Numbered from the stretch's first letter, positions 9,064 through 18,825 are shown. The stretch: 50,397 nt of DNA from Candidatus Hydrogenedentota bacterium (GCA_020849535.1 JADLGB010000007.1:1-50397); one strand, 5' to 3'. Made by a program: numbers and translations. The notes: generated from the letters alone by a model not told the origin.

Positions 9064-9233
9064 GAAACACTCCTTGTCCGTGAAATGTGCAGAACTGGAC
9101 CACAACATACCATAGATATTGGCACGTTCTCCTGATAACGCGTGCAGGCCCCCGTAACTTCCGCAACAGGCAAGCGCATATCAAAGACGTCGGTATTGCC
9201 ATTCGCGTCTCTGGCGGGGACATACATTAGGAC

Positions 9234-9640
9234 TCGAGAGTACCGAGTTCTCCAGCCGCGCAACGGCGCGAAGTGACCGAAAAACATGCGTTCCCACCCC
9301 ATCCTCCGTCTTGGGGTGAATTCAGCCCCTAAGGGCGAAAGATAATAGCCCAGCGATTCATCGCTGGGTTGGACAGCACCCATAAGAGAAGTCCCGTCAG
9401 GGACGACAGAGCATGCGAGGCATCATTGGGAAACGGCGTTCAAGGAGGGGTTGTGGGTCTTGCTCGAGAAGTATGGCGTGACATACGTAGAACGGGAGCT
9501 GGAAGGCACTCTTTCGCCCCTGCCGGGGCTTGGGAGGTGTGGGGGTTCCGTGGACCCAGCGATAAATCGCTGGGCTATTATCTGTCGTCCCTACCAGGAC
9601 TTTTCACCAAGCCCAGATCCGAGAACTCGGTACTCTCAAG
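9234..9640. mobile_element. Non-autonomous element (MITE-like) with 8-bp target duplication, IS200-like deletion derivative inside
   Basis: A 407-bp element upstream of zwf. Terminal inverted repeats share GAGAGTACCGAGTTCTC (9236-9252 and, inverted, 9621-9637). ATTAGGAC flanks both sides (9226-9233 and 9641-9648), a direct repeat fitting a target-site duplication. Internal order is the same as in the 4451-4947 copy: outer segment with CAACGGCGCGAAG, IS200-like left end (9327-9420), ~90 bp coding the last ~30 residues of the transposase (HHWETAFKE...YVERELE), and right end with the CCCAGCGAT hairpin (to ~9610). Confidence 0.8.
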
Positions 9641-10691
9641 ATTAGGACATTTGGTGGCTGATCTTGCTGCTGTGTTTCTACGAGCGCGAAGAGCCGGCAG
9701 GGATGCCGGCGCTCCTGGTAGGCGCTCCTGGTAGGCGCTCCTGGTAGGCGCTCGTGCCGGCGCTCGTGATGGCGCTCGTGACGGCGCTCGTGACGGCGCT
9801 CGTGATGGGAACCTGGTAGGTGGGCGGGAGGGCGAGAGTTGGGAAGGAGGTGGTGTACTTCGTTTTGTGGGTTTTGAGGAGAAGGCACCGGGCCCTTCTC
9901 TCACCCTCCCGATTCAATTTGCCGGCCGGTTTCGGACTGCCATCACACACCCCGTGTGATGCACCGCCTCGCGCAATCACCGCTGCGCCAATGGGCGTTG
10001 GCAGCAGTGGCGCGCATGGAGAAGGAATTGCGACGTATCACGATCCTCCCCCGTGGCAACGCTCGGCGGCTTGAGCCGATCCTGCGACACACCGATCAGT
10101 GAGCAAGACGCGTTCCAAGTCGCACGTAGACGGCACACTCTGTGAAAAGCCTTGTGTATGAATGAGGTGCACCGCATGCGCCTAATCGCGCTACTCAGTC
10201 CACATGCACGCGCTCCGGAATCTGGACAGGCATTTGTCCAGTTTCTGGACAAAGTGGAAATTCGCTTTCCCAGAAAAACCAGAGATACCAGAGGCTCCTC
10301 GTGGAAGTTGGGGGGAGGGTGAGAGCTGGGGAGGGGGATCTGGCAGTTTGGGCTTTACAGGTAAGGCGATTTGCAGCGCCTGCCAGAATGACCGGCCCTC
10401 ACCCTCCGGGAGTGGGCATGTTGGCGTTTGGGGATACCGCTGTGTCATCCCGTTACACGTGTAACGCCGATTTCGTAACGAATCGATACGGGGGAAGAAC
10501 TCGGAAGGGGAAATACCTCTCGCCAAGACGCAGAGGCGCAAAGGAATACGGAAAGACAGGTGAGTCACATTGCGTGCTCTTCTCCTCCGCGTCTTGGCGC
10601 CTTTGCGAGAGAAGCTCTTCAAGGTGTGCAGGAGCCGTGAACTCCGAGCTCAAAGGGAGCAACCTAATGACGGCAGGCTCGACTGCCGCCT
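9641..10691. other. Gene-free stretch with short repeats and palindromes
   Basis: I see no credible gene in this ~1-kb gap. It holds the 12/13-bp tandem array (9708-9807), a palindrome TTTGTCCAG-ttt-CTGGACAAA (10233-10253), and a perfect 16-bp palindrome CGTTACACGTGTAACG (10451-10466). It also holds an inverted pair of 11-bp arms CGCCAAGACGC/GCGTCTTGGCG (10521-10531 and 10589-10599) that belong to a dispersed repeat phrase also seen near 44250. Confidence 0.7.
9708..9807. repeat. Tandem 13-bp then 12-bp microsatellite
   Basis: Three copies of GGCGCTCCTGGTA are followed by five copies of GGCGCTCGTGNN, so the period changes from 13 to 12 bp within the array. It grows out of the dispersed palindrome GCCGGC-n6-GCCGGC plus GCTCC, which is present again at about 23760-23785. 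Confidence 0.9.
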
Positions 10692-12923
10692 CTAGAATGA
10701 CGCAGTCCGCAATTCCGCGAAGACGATTGCGGGCAGCTCTTCCGCGCCGGAGATGGCCGCGCCCCACCGGCCATCTTGCGAGACATCGCAGGGGGGCCGC
10801 ACGCCGCGTTCCAGGTGTGTAAGCTGAACCCGATGATAGGGTGCCGTGGCTTCAACTTCCCACAATTGGGGGATGTTCTTGTGGTCCGCGGCAACTACGA
10901 GGAGTGTGTTGCGCGTGGGATGCCACGAGGCGCATTCCCCCTCGCCCAGTTCCGCTTCAAGCTGCCCATCCTCCGCGCGCAGCAGGAGTATCCGCGCGGG
11001 TCTATCCTCGCGTGCCTCGGCAATAGCCAGCAGACGCCCATCCGCGCTGAATGGGCGCGAGCTGAGCGTAAGAGCGCCTTGGAGCACAGGGGCAGACTCA
11101 CCAATGGCGCCTGAACCGGGCACAATCAAGAGGGCTGTGCTTCCCGGGGAATCTTCACGGAGGATGGCGAGGTGTTCCCCTTGGGGCGAGTAGTGCAGCG
11201 AAAGGACCGGATCTCCGGCGGGCGCCAGAGTGCGCGCATCGGCTGGCGCAAGACTGCCCGGCAGCGTCCACTCCACCACCCGGTCCCCTTCACCTTCGAT
11301 CGAGAGCGCCACCGCCACACGCGTTCCATCGGGATGCGTCGCGGCCGTGGACGCCCGCGAGCCAGACGGCAAAGATAGCAAGGGGCCCGCGGTGCCGGTC
11401 CCATCCGTGGGAAGCGCCGCAATGGCCCATGCTGGAGCGGGTCCGTCCGGCTCCGTGTACTCGACCTCGGCCAGCCATCGCCCGGAGAGCGTGGTGTCCG
11501 GGGAAATACCATGAGAGAAGGCCAGCGCGGCGATTCGGGGCATGCCCTCTGCGTTGGGGGTGGATAGTCCCGGGGGAACGACGATGCTGGATTGCCGCGT
11601 ATCGGGCATGGCCGCACAGACCGTGCGCTGACCTTCGTGATGGGCGTTATTCGAGCTGTCCAATTGCGCAACCAGGGCTCCGGGTGTGCCTGTCCACCCG
11701 GCGCGGGAGACTGCGTAGCCTGGCAGGTTGATCCGCGCCAGCATGATGCCGGGCGCTTCCTCCTGGAAGACGGCCACCTGATCTTCAATGAACCAGCGAG
11801 CGGGGTCGTTTTGGGCCATCAATGCCGCGGAGTCCGGTATGGCTCCTCCGTGAATGCCATAGAGGAGTCCGGCGAGCAGCATCGGCACCGCGCAGAGCGC
11901 CGCGAAGCATGCGTGCCGGGTCCGCTTGCGCCACGACGCGGGTAAGGCCTCGGTAATGGGCGTCAGGCCGCTGGCTAAACGCCGGGGCGGAGCTAGACTC
12001 CTTTGGGACATGGCACGGCCCACGGCCTGCCGGTAGTCCGCGAGGACGGTCACCATGGGACCCGCGCTCACATCCACGGCGCCGCCCTGGCGCACGCGCT
12101 GGATGGCCTCGCAGAGGGTGCGTCCATCCGCGGGGCGGTGTTTGGGTTGCTTCTCGATCATCCAGGCGACGAGGCGTTCGACCTCTTCCGGGAGGTCCGG
12201 GCGGAACAAGCGCAAGCGGAACGGGGGATCGGAGACAATCCTGCGAATCAGTTCGACGCTGGAGGCGGCCTCGTAGGGGAGCCGTCCGGAGAGCATCTGG
12301 AAAAGCAGCACGCCCAGGCTGTACAAGTCGCTCGCACCCGTGAGATCCCCGTTCTTGCAGCGTTCGGGCGACATGTAATGCGGTGTACCCAGGCGCGAGC
12401 CGTCGAGCGTCAGATGGTCGTCTGAGGTCAATATCTTCGCGATGCCGAAGTCGGTGACGTAAGCCTTGCCCTCGTCGGTGATGAGGATGTTGGGCGGTTT
12501 GATATCGCGGTGGATGACATGTGCGTCGTGCGCGCAGGCCAACGCGGCGGCCACTTGCCCCGCGATGTCGAGGGCCTGTTGCACGTGCAGGTTCGACTCG
12601 CGTTGCATCAGTGCGCTGAGGGGCGCGGCGTCAACATACTCCATGGCAATGAAGGGCGTGCCTTCGACGTTGCCCACGGAGTAGATCTGGACGATGTTGG
12701 GGTGGTCCAGGCAGGCGGCGGCCTTGGCTTCCCGATGGAAACGCGAGACGATCTGGGGCTGAGCGCGCAGGTCATCACGGAGGATCTTCACTGCGACGAT
12801 CCGATCGAGTGACAGGTCCAGCGCGCGGTAGACGATGCCCATCCCTCCGCGGCCGATTTCCTCGAAGAGTTCGTAGTTGCCGAGAATGTGCCGCGCCGGA
12901 AGCGCACCACCGTAGCTACGCAT
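10692..12923 (-). CDS. Membrane Ser/Thr protein kinase with C-terminal beta-propeller (downstream copy)
   Basis: A 743-residue Hanks-type kinase. The kinase domain spans roughly residues 10-275: glycine loop EEIGRGGMGIVYRA, VAVKIL lysine, HRDIKPPN with catalytic D140, DFGIAK, and the P+1 region GTPHYMSPERC. A transmembrane helix (FAALCAVPMLLAGLLYG) lies near residue 335. The outer part consists of WD40/TolB-like segments (SPQGEHLAIL, SADGRLLAIA, WHPTRNTLLVV, SQDGRWGAAI). The layout predicts a cytoplasmic kinase with an extracytoplasmic sensor. The ATG at 12923 overlaps the end of the upstream kinase gene by 8 bp and has GAGGAG just before it; the longer frame to 13175 only shadows that gene. 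Confidence 0.92.
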   Translation of the reverse strand: MRSYGGALPARHILGNYELFEEIGRGGMGIVYRALDLSLDRIVAVKILRDDLRAQPQIVSRFHREAKAAACLDHPNIVQIYSVGNVEGTPFIAMEYVDAAPLSALMQRESNLHVQQALDIAGQVAAALACAHDAHVIHRDIKPPNILITDEGKAYVTDFGIAKILTSDDHLTLDGSRLGTPHYMSPERCKNGDLTGASDLYSLGVLLFQMLSGRLPYEAASSVELIRRIVSDPPFRLRLFRPDLPEEVERLVAWMIEKQPKHRPADGRTLCEAIQRVRQGGAVDVSAGPMVTVLADYRQAVGRAMSQRSLAPPRRLASGLTPITEALPASWRKRTRHACFAALCAVPMLLAGLLYGIHGGAIPDSAALMAQNDPARWFIEDQVAVFQEEAPGIMLARINLPGYAVSRAGWTGTPGALVAQLDSSNNAHHEGQRTVCAAMPDTRQSSIVVPPGLSTPNAEGMPRIAALAFSHGISPDTTLSGRWLAEVEYTEPDGPAPAWAIAALPTDGTGTAGPLLSLPSGSRASTAATHPDGTRVAVALSIEGEGDRVVEWTLPGSLAPADARTLAPAGDPVLSLHYSPQGEHLAILREDSPGSTALLIVPGSGAIGESAPVLQGALTLSSRPFSADGRLLAIAEAREDRPARILLLRAEDGQLEAELGEGECASWHPTRNTLLVVAADHKNIPQLWEVEATAPYHRVQLTHLERGVRPPCDVSQDGRWGAAISGAEELPAIVFAELRTASF

Positions 12924-15189
12924 GATGGGGCTCCTCTTCCTGTGGGGCGCACGCTGACGATGCGATGGCCGGGGTTGCGGGAACGAATGGATGGAAGGCA
13001 ATGGCGGGTCCGCCTTCACGCTCCGACACGATAGCCAGCCATTGGCCATCTGGCGAGATGGAGACGGGTCCCCTGAGCGCAGGGCCGAGACCGTCCAGAA
13101 GCGTGACGGTGAAGGGCGGGGCGGTCCGCACCGCCCAAACGCTCGCCGTGCCGTTGGAGTCTTCTTCCGTCGCAACGACCAGATCCATCACGGGGTGCCA
13201 GCTTTCGGGCCCCACGATTCCATGACAGGGCCGCGCCAGCAATTCCCCCGTTTTCGTGTCGATGATATGTAACTCGGGCGCTTCTTGCCCGGCCCCTCCC
13301 ACCGGGACGGCCACTCGTGTGCCGTCCGGGCTGAACGCGTAGCTTTCCGCGAGTGGCCCGGAGGCCAGGAGAATCCCCGGCCCGCCAACTGCGTTCCGGC
13401 TCGCGATCCACAGCTCGCGCGCGCCGGTCGCGTTCACTCGCTGATACGCGATGCGCTCTCCAGCGGGGTCATACTGGACGCTGAGGGGGCACACGTGAAT
13501 GCCTTCTGGCGTGAGGGCTCTGCCGCGTGGGGAAGAGTCTCCAATGAGATCGTATTCCATCAGGCCGCTCGTGCCGTCAGGGTTCGCGATGCACACGCAC
13601 AAGAGCGAACCGTTGGGATGCACCGCCACACGCGGCGAGTCCGCTGCCCATTCCCGAGACACGCGCGACATCTGCGGGGGTATCTCTACAACGGCGGCGG
13701 TCCAAGGGAGGGCGTCATCGACACGTTGCGCTGTCAGGACGGATTTTCCGTTGTTGTGCGTGGAAAGGAGGACAGCGTTGGACAGCGGGCCCTCTCGGTC
13801 CGTGGAGGGGATTCGATACGTCATCTCGAGCGGGACGGCGTGCGGGGCCGATGGGGAATGTGACTGCCATGGCTGTGGCGCGATGGGACTCGCACATGTT
13901 TTCGAGAAAGGGTTCAGTGTCAAGCAGCCGGACGCGCCATCAACCAGCGTGCCGCTGCGTCCCCGCGCTTCGACCACGAGTACCGGGCCCGCCCAGCAAA
14001 TGGCGGCCACCTCGAATCCACGCGCCGGAATCTGCGCCAGAACGGCGCCCTCGCCCGTATCGATGAATCGGGCTTCCGCGATGCGGGGCGCCTGGGGTAT
14101 CTTTCCTTCTCCAGCGCGTCCCAGGGCAAGCGCAAGCATCGCAACCACCGCAAGCATGGAGGCGGCGGCCCAGATGCCGACATTCTTCCCGGGAAACCGC
14201 GGGACGCTTCTCCCCGCTCGCGCGGCATTGGCTGGGGGCGGAGTGACGAGCCGCAGGCTGGATTCCATGGCTTGTTCGCGCACGAACGCTGCAAGCGCTT
14301 CCGGGATGGCCGAGCGGCCGCCGTCTTCTTTGTGCAGACGATCGATCGTGCGCAGCACTTCATAGGCGCTGCGGGGGCGCGCTTCCGGTTCTTTTTCCAG
14401 CAGGTGCGCCACCAGTCTCGCCACGTCGTCGGGGATGCCGGGCACCATCTTGTTCAAGCGTGGCGCTTCATCCGTGAGGATCTGTTTGACCACCGCCTGG
14501 GGGCTCTCGGCCTTGAATGGCACCTGGCCCGCCATCATCTGGTAGAGGACAACGCCCAAGGCGTAGAGGTCCGTCGCCACGGATACGGTGCTGCCTTCGC
14601 ACTGTTCAGGGGCCATGTAGGCGGGGGTTCCGATGACGCCGTTTCCGCCGGTGCTGTTCCCGCCGCGGGCCGCCGCGCGCGCAATGCCGAAGTCCGCCAA
14701 CCGGACGCGGCCCTGGGTATCGAGCAGGATGTTCGCGGGCTTCACGTCCCGGTGGATCACGCCGTTGGAATGGGCGCAATCGAGCGCTTGGGCGACTTGC
14801 GCCCCGACGTACAGGGCGGTTTGCCACGTCACCTGCCCTTTGCGGCGCAGGAAGCGGTCCAGTGGCTCCCCAGGCACGTACTCCATGGCGATGTAGGGGG
14901 TGCCGCTCTCGATGCCGGCGGAGTAGACGCGTACGATGCACGGGTGTCGTAGCGGGGCGGCGGCCTGGGCTTCGCGGTGGAAGCTGCGCACCATACTGGG
15001 GTTGCGGGCAAGGCTACCGAGCAAGACCTTGAGGGCGACAGGCCGATTTAGCGCGGTATCTCGGGCGAGGTAGACGGTTCCTACGGCGCCCCGGCCAATG
15101 AGGGCCCGAACCACATATCCTCCCAGGGAAGTCCCGAGCAGGGAGGCCTGTCCGGTTTGAGCGGATACTACAGGTGCCGTGTTATCCAT
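12916..15189 (-). CDS. Membrane Ser/Thr protein kinase with C-terminal beta-propeller (upstream copy)
   Basis: A 757-residue paralogue of the next gene. Seen: LIGRGAVGTVYLA, VALKVL lysine, HRDVKPAN with catalytic D148, DFGIARAA, GTPAYMAPEQC, and a conserved RP--R end of the kinase domain near residue 280. One transmembrane helix (GIWAAASMLAVVAMLALALG) is followed by an external region with propeller strands (HPNGSLLCVCI, DPAGERIAYQ, SPDGTRVAVP, WHPVMDLVVA, SPDGQWLAIV). The ligand or signal cannot be inferred. It overlaps the downstream copy by 8 bp, so the pair is probably translated together, a likely tandem duplication. Confidence 0.92.
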   Translation of the reverse strand: MDNTAPVVSAQTGQASLLGTSLGGYVVRALIGRGAVGTVYLARDTALNRPVALKVLLGSLARNPSMVRSFHREAQAAAPLRHPCIVRVYSAGIESGTPYIAMEYVPGEPLDRFLRRKGQVTWQTALYVGAQVAQALDCAHSNGVIHRDVKPANILLDTQGRVRLADFGIARAAARGGNSTGGNGVIGTPAYMAPEQCEGSTVSVATDLYALGVVLYQMMAGQVPFKAESPQAVVKQILTDEAPRLNKMVPGIPDDVARLVAHLLEKEPEARPRSAYEVLRTIDRLHKEDGGRSAIPEALAAFVREQAMESSLRLVTPPPANAARAGRSVPRFPGKNVGIWAAASMLAVVAMLALALGRAGEGKIPQAPRIAEARFIDTGEGAVLAQIPARGFEVAAICWAGPVLVVEARGRSGTLVDGASGCLTLNPFSKTCASPIAPQPWQSHSPSAPHAVPLEMTYRIPSTDREGPLSNAVLLSTHNNGKSVLTAQRVDDALPWTAAVVEIPPQMSRVSREWAADSPRVAVHPNGSLLCVCIANPDGTSGLMEYDLIGDSSPRGRALTPEGIHVCPLSVQYDPAGERIAYQRVNATGARELWIASRNAVGGPGILLASGPLAESYAFSPDGTRVAVPVGGAGQEAPELHIIDTKTGELLARPCHGIVGPESWHPVMDLVVATEEDSNGTASVWAVRTAPPFTVTLLDGLGPALRGPVSISPDGQWLAIVSEREGGPAIAFHPFVPATPAIASSACAPQEEEPHHA

Positions 15190-15301
15190 CTTTCACCCGC
15201 ATCCTATTGTGCCCAGGAGGGCATTAGTGAGAAATTAACACGAATTCACTGTTTTGTCAATAATTAATTACTCACGGGGCAGGGCAGGAGTGGCAAAGGA
15301 A

Positions 15302-15338
15302 CTGGGGCGCGGAGAGCCTTTTGCTCTCCGCGCCCCAG
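15302..15338 (-). terminator. Strong hairpin after the M4 protease gene
   Basis: A perfect 15-bp stem (CTGGGGCGCGGAGAG / CTCTCCGCGCCCCAG) with a 7-nt loop lies 46 bp beyond the protease stop codon, on that gene's transcript. A weak T-rich stretch follows. It separates the protease from the kinase operon. Confidence 0.7.
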
Positions 15339-15384
15339 ATAGTGAATCCGGTCTCATTTGGCTGGGGTTTGCACCCCAGTGTAC

Positions 15385-18300
15385 TTACTCGCCTCCGCCC
15401 AGAATCGTGTTCACGACGACCTGCACGTCGGAGACGTCGGTACCGCCATCGCTGTTGACGTCGGTGTCCTTGGGTTCGGTTTGAATGCCGAGCAAGGTCC
15501 CCACGACGATCTGCAGGTCCGCGCTGTTCGTAAAACCGTCCTTGTTTGTGTCAGTTTTCAAGTCATCCAGAATGGTCACCGCATCCGATTTGACGAAAGC
15601 GCCGCGGAGGTAGATGGGCCAATAATAGTCGTCGTACCCGGCATAGACGGTCGTCGGCAGTACGGCGAAATACCAGCTCTGGCCCGGCTCCGTCGCACCG
15701 GGTGGCACGGCGGTCACGTTCGTGTAGGCGGGAATCAAGGTGTTGCCTTGGAACCACATGATGACCGATTGGCCTTCCGGCAAAGAGGGATGCGTGTAGA
15801 CATAGCTGGCCACGAGCGAATCGCTGTCCCTGGGTTCTTCGGGCGTAATGGTGAGGTTACTCGCCGTGGGCAGCGATGTTGAGTGTGACAGGAAGACACT
15901 CACGTACTGGCAGGCTTCCAATCCGCCGGCCGTCGCGCACACTTGGAAAGTGTATACATCTTCAGAGAAGCCGGTCGTATCCCAGGTAAAGGCACCTGTG
16001 CTGGCATTGACAGACGCTCCCGCGGGCGCGTCAACCAAAGAGTACTCCGGAGTTCCGACGGTGGACGCAGCAAGCACCGTAAATGTGAGCGTACCCCCGA
16101 TCGTCACGAACTGCGGTGGTATTGGTAGCAGTTCCAACTCTGCGGGCGAACTCAGTGCTGTCAGGTCCGTCGAGAGTACGGCGGGATCGGGAGCACCACC
16201 TATCACATCCGCCGGATCCAAAGGCACGCCACGGCCGTCGGAGATCCCGAGCACGGCGCGTTTCGCGGTCATGCCGAGGTATGTGACTCGAATCGTTCCG
16301 TTGTGGAAGAGTTCGCATTGAACCGTATTGTTTTGCTGCTGCCCCGGTACGTACGACTCGTCGAAGGCCGGCACGTTTTCAAACGTGATGACCAGGCGAT
16401 CGTCAAGCGAGCGCACCCAAACCTCACCGCCGCTGCTGGGATCCAAGTCGCTGAACAGGAATGAAATGCGCGGCTTGTTGAAGTGATTGGCCAGCGTCGG
16501 CGTGCTGTCCATGGGGCCATCGTAAATCCCGGAGGCGACGGGGGACAGGAAGCCGTTCGCCGAGAGGTAGAGTTTGCTGTAGAACTCCCCGAAGAATGGG
16601 AACGACATATAGGGATACAGGGCTATTTCGCCGTCATCCGCCAGCGGAATCTGAATGATATCTTCTTTGGCGACGGGGAGCGTGCCATCAAAAGGCGGCG
16701 CCACCTTGGCCTCGGAATCGTCGCTGACAGTCCCTTGGTAATTCAGGTAGTTCACATAGGAGTCGGGCAAGCCCGAATCGATGGCGGTCTCATAGTTGAC
16801 CGCGGGGACATACGTGATTTGGTGCTGCGCCATGTCCGTACCTGAGCTGAAGGCTTCGCTCAGGTAACTCGCCGCCTCTTGGCCTGCCACCGCCCGGGCA
16901 GACTGTGGCACATTTGCGCCGAAGGATCCCGCCCGAGCGTATAAGGTGTAGAAGACTTCAGTGCCCGCGCTGAACGGTCCATCGACGAAATCCTCCTCGC
17001 CGCCGGTCAAACTGACGACCAGCGTGCCATCGGACGGGTTATTGGGGTCGGGAAAGCGATCCAGACGACGCCGAATATCGACGCCCGAGAAAGGCGTGAT
17101 CCCTTCCGGATTCTGCCACATCAGGGCGATGTTCCCCGAGCCGGCCACCCCGCTCGCCCGGAAGTGGCGCAGGAACGGTCCTTCACCTTGGAGAATCTCT
17201 GTGGCGAATAGGGCGTTGTATATGTTCGTCTGGTCATCGGGGGGCAGTCCCAGATTCTGTGCCGCCTGGATGATCGCGTTCGCCAGGTCCGAGTATCCGC
17301 TGGCGGGGCCCAAGAGGTTCGTCTGGCATTCGTAAAAGAGGTCCGCCACCAACGGAATCCCCATCGGAAGCACCGTGAAATTGTTGAACTTGTCGCCATC
17401 GGTCAGCAGGTAGCAGAGCTTGTTTCCGACACCGGAGTTGTGATGAACGCCCCCGCTGTCTTCGGTGCCGTAATACCAGCCCGGACCAAGATACCTGTCT
17501 GGCATACTGTAAAAAGTAATGCCCAGCCAGTTGCCCATACTCGGGGGATCCTGCATATCCCGGAACGCGCCGATCTCCGGGATCTCTTCACCCATGAGCC
17601 AGCGAACGGCGTCACTATCGTCGCCTTTTCCATTGGTGAGGTCGACGAACTCGCCCCAGATATCCGAGAAGGACTCATTGATGGCCCCAGGTTCATATGC
17701 ATACACCAAGTCGGACTCGTACTGCGTTACGCCATGGGTAAGTTCGTGGGCAACCACATCATCCACGACAAAGCCGTCGCCAAAGAACATCCGGCTCCCA
17801 TTCCAGAAAGCATTTAGGTACGGACAAGACAGAAGAGACGGGCAGTAACGCACTGTCGCGCGCATTGTCATGCCGGCATTATTGATGCTGTCGCGCCCAT
17901 GCTCGTTGAAATAGAAATCGTACGTATCGCCGTAGTAGTCATACGCCGTGTCCACTTCGGCGATTCCGCTCTCGGGATCGCCTTCCGCGCGTTTCAGGGT
18001 CCCGGGACTAGTTTCGGGCACATTCTCCGCATCGTAGATCTCACGGTCTTTCGCGTCATGAATGAGCGAATAGCGGAGCAGTACGCCGCCGCTGTGGGCG
18101 TCGACCAGGACGCGCTCCTTCACAGGCTTTTCGGCAAGGCTCTCATATGCGCTGGAAACGGTCAGATCCCAGGCCAGCGCCGCTAGCCCGGGAGCGCCGA
18201 TGATCGAGGGCTTGTACACGACGATGTCGGGTTCGGTGGCGGAGTAGGTGAGTCCGGGGTGCTCCAACTCGACCGCCGAGATCGCGGAGGCCTTGGCGCC

Positions 18301-18825
18301 ATTAGGGTCAATTTCGGGAATCATGGAGACGGTGCCCGAGTAGACCCGGTCGGCCTGGCGCATGATATCGCTGAAGACCGCTTCGACTCCGCCCTGTGCA
18401 TCCATCTGCACGGTAACACTGGACGCGAAGACCGGGACACCCTGGTAGGTCTGCTGCAACCGGACGTAGTTGCGCCCATTCGCTGTGCGTGACTTCACTG
18501 TTTTGAAGTCCACGTTCGGGTCCAGCACGCCGAAGGCTTTCCCGTGCTCCGACATGAAGCCTTTGGCGACCCCCTCGGCGGAGGTTGCGCCTTTGACTGC
18601 TTTGCCCGGCGCGAAGACATTTCCGGACGGTGCACCGACGTAGCTTAGATACCCGTCTTCCGTCGTGGCCTGTCTTGGGCTGTCAATGGTGTTCGGTCCT
18701 TGGAGTGTGCGAAGCACGCCCTGAATGTCATCAGGATTTGCTGGTTGCCCCACCGCGGCGCCCGCTGCGCAGAAGATGATCGCTACACACCAGAAGGTAG
18801 TCCCTACCGCCCCCTCTTTACGCAT
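15385..18825 (-). CDS. Secreted thermolysin-like (M4) metalloprotease with C-terminal dockerin
   Basis: A 1146-residue exported protein. Residues 1-26 are a signal peptide (WCVAIIFCAAGAAVG). Residues ~40-200 look like an FTP/PepSY propeptide that keeps the enzyme inactive. The M4 catalytic domain has HELTH at 360-364 and the third zinc ligand E384 in AINESFSD, with the exact 20-residue spacing of thermolysin. The catalytic His is H461 in GGVHHNSG. The middle of the protein holds beta-sandwich-like regions. Residues ~1090-1146 form two Ca-binding dockerin type I repeats (DTNKDGFTNSADLQIVVGTLLG and DVNSDGGTDVSDVQVVV). A longer frame to 18897 adds nothing signal-like, so the ATG at 18825 is chosen. 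No cohesin protein is in the window. Confidence 0.93.
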   Translation of the reverse strand: MRKEGAVGTTFWCVAIIFCAAGAAVGQPANPDDIQGVLRTLQGPNTIDSPRQATTEDGYLSYVGAPSGNVFAPGKAVKGATSAEGVAKGFMSEHGKAFGVLDPNVDFKTVKSRTANGRNYVRLQQTYQGVPVFASSVTVQMDAQGGVEAVFSDIMRQADRVYSGTVSMIPEIDPNGAKASAISAVELEHPGLTYSATEPDIVVYKPSIIGAPGLAALAWDLTVSSAYESLAEKPVKERVLVDAHSGGVLLRYSLIHDAKDREIYDAENVPETSPGTLKRAEGDPESGIAEVDTAYDYYGDTYDFYFNEHGRDSINNAGMTMRATVRYCPSLLSCPYLNAFWNGSRMFFGDGFVVDDVVAHELTHGVTQYESDLVYAYEPGAINESFSDIWGEFVDLTNGKGDDSDAVRWLMGEEIPEIGAFRDMQDPPSMGNWLGITFYSMPDRYLGPGWYYGTEDSGGVHHNSGVGNKLCYLLTDGDKFNNFTVLPMGIPLVADLFYECQTNLLGPASGYSDLANAIIQAAQNLGLPPDDQTNIYNALFATEILQGEGPFLRHFRASGVAGSGNIALMWQNPEGITPFSGVDIRRRLDRFPDPNNPSDGTLVVSLTGGEEDFVDGPFSAGTEVFYTLYARAGSFGANVPQSARAVAGQEAASYLSEAFSSGTDMAQHQITYVPAVNYETAIDSGLPDSYVNYLNYQGTVSDDSEAKVAPPFDGTLPVAKEDIIQIPLADDGEIALYPYMSFPFFGEFYSKLYLSANGFLSPVASGIYDGPMDSTPTLANHFNKPRISFLFSDLDPSSGGEVWVRSLDDRLVITFENVPAFDESYVPGQQQNNTVQCELFHNGTIRVTYLGMTAKRAVLGISDGRGVPLDPADVIGGAPDPAVLSTDLTALSSPAELELLPIPPQFVTIGGTLTFTVLAASTVGTPEYSLVDAPAGASVNASTGAFTWDTTGFSEDVYTFQVCATAGGLEACQYVSVFLSHSTSLPTASNLTITPEEPRDSDSLVASYVYTHPSLPEGQSVIMWFQGNTLIPAYTNVTAVPPGATEPGQSWYFAVLPTTVYAGYDDYYWPIYLRGAFVKSDAVTILDDLKTDTNKDGFTNSADLQIVVGTLLGIQTEPKDTDVNSDGGTDVSDVQVVVNTILGGGE

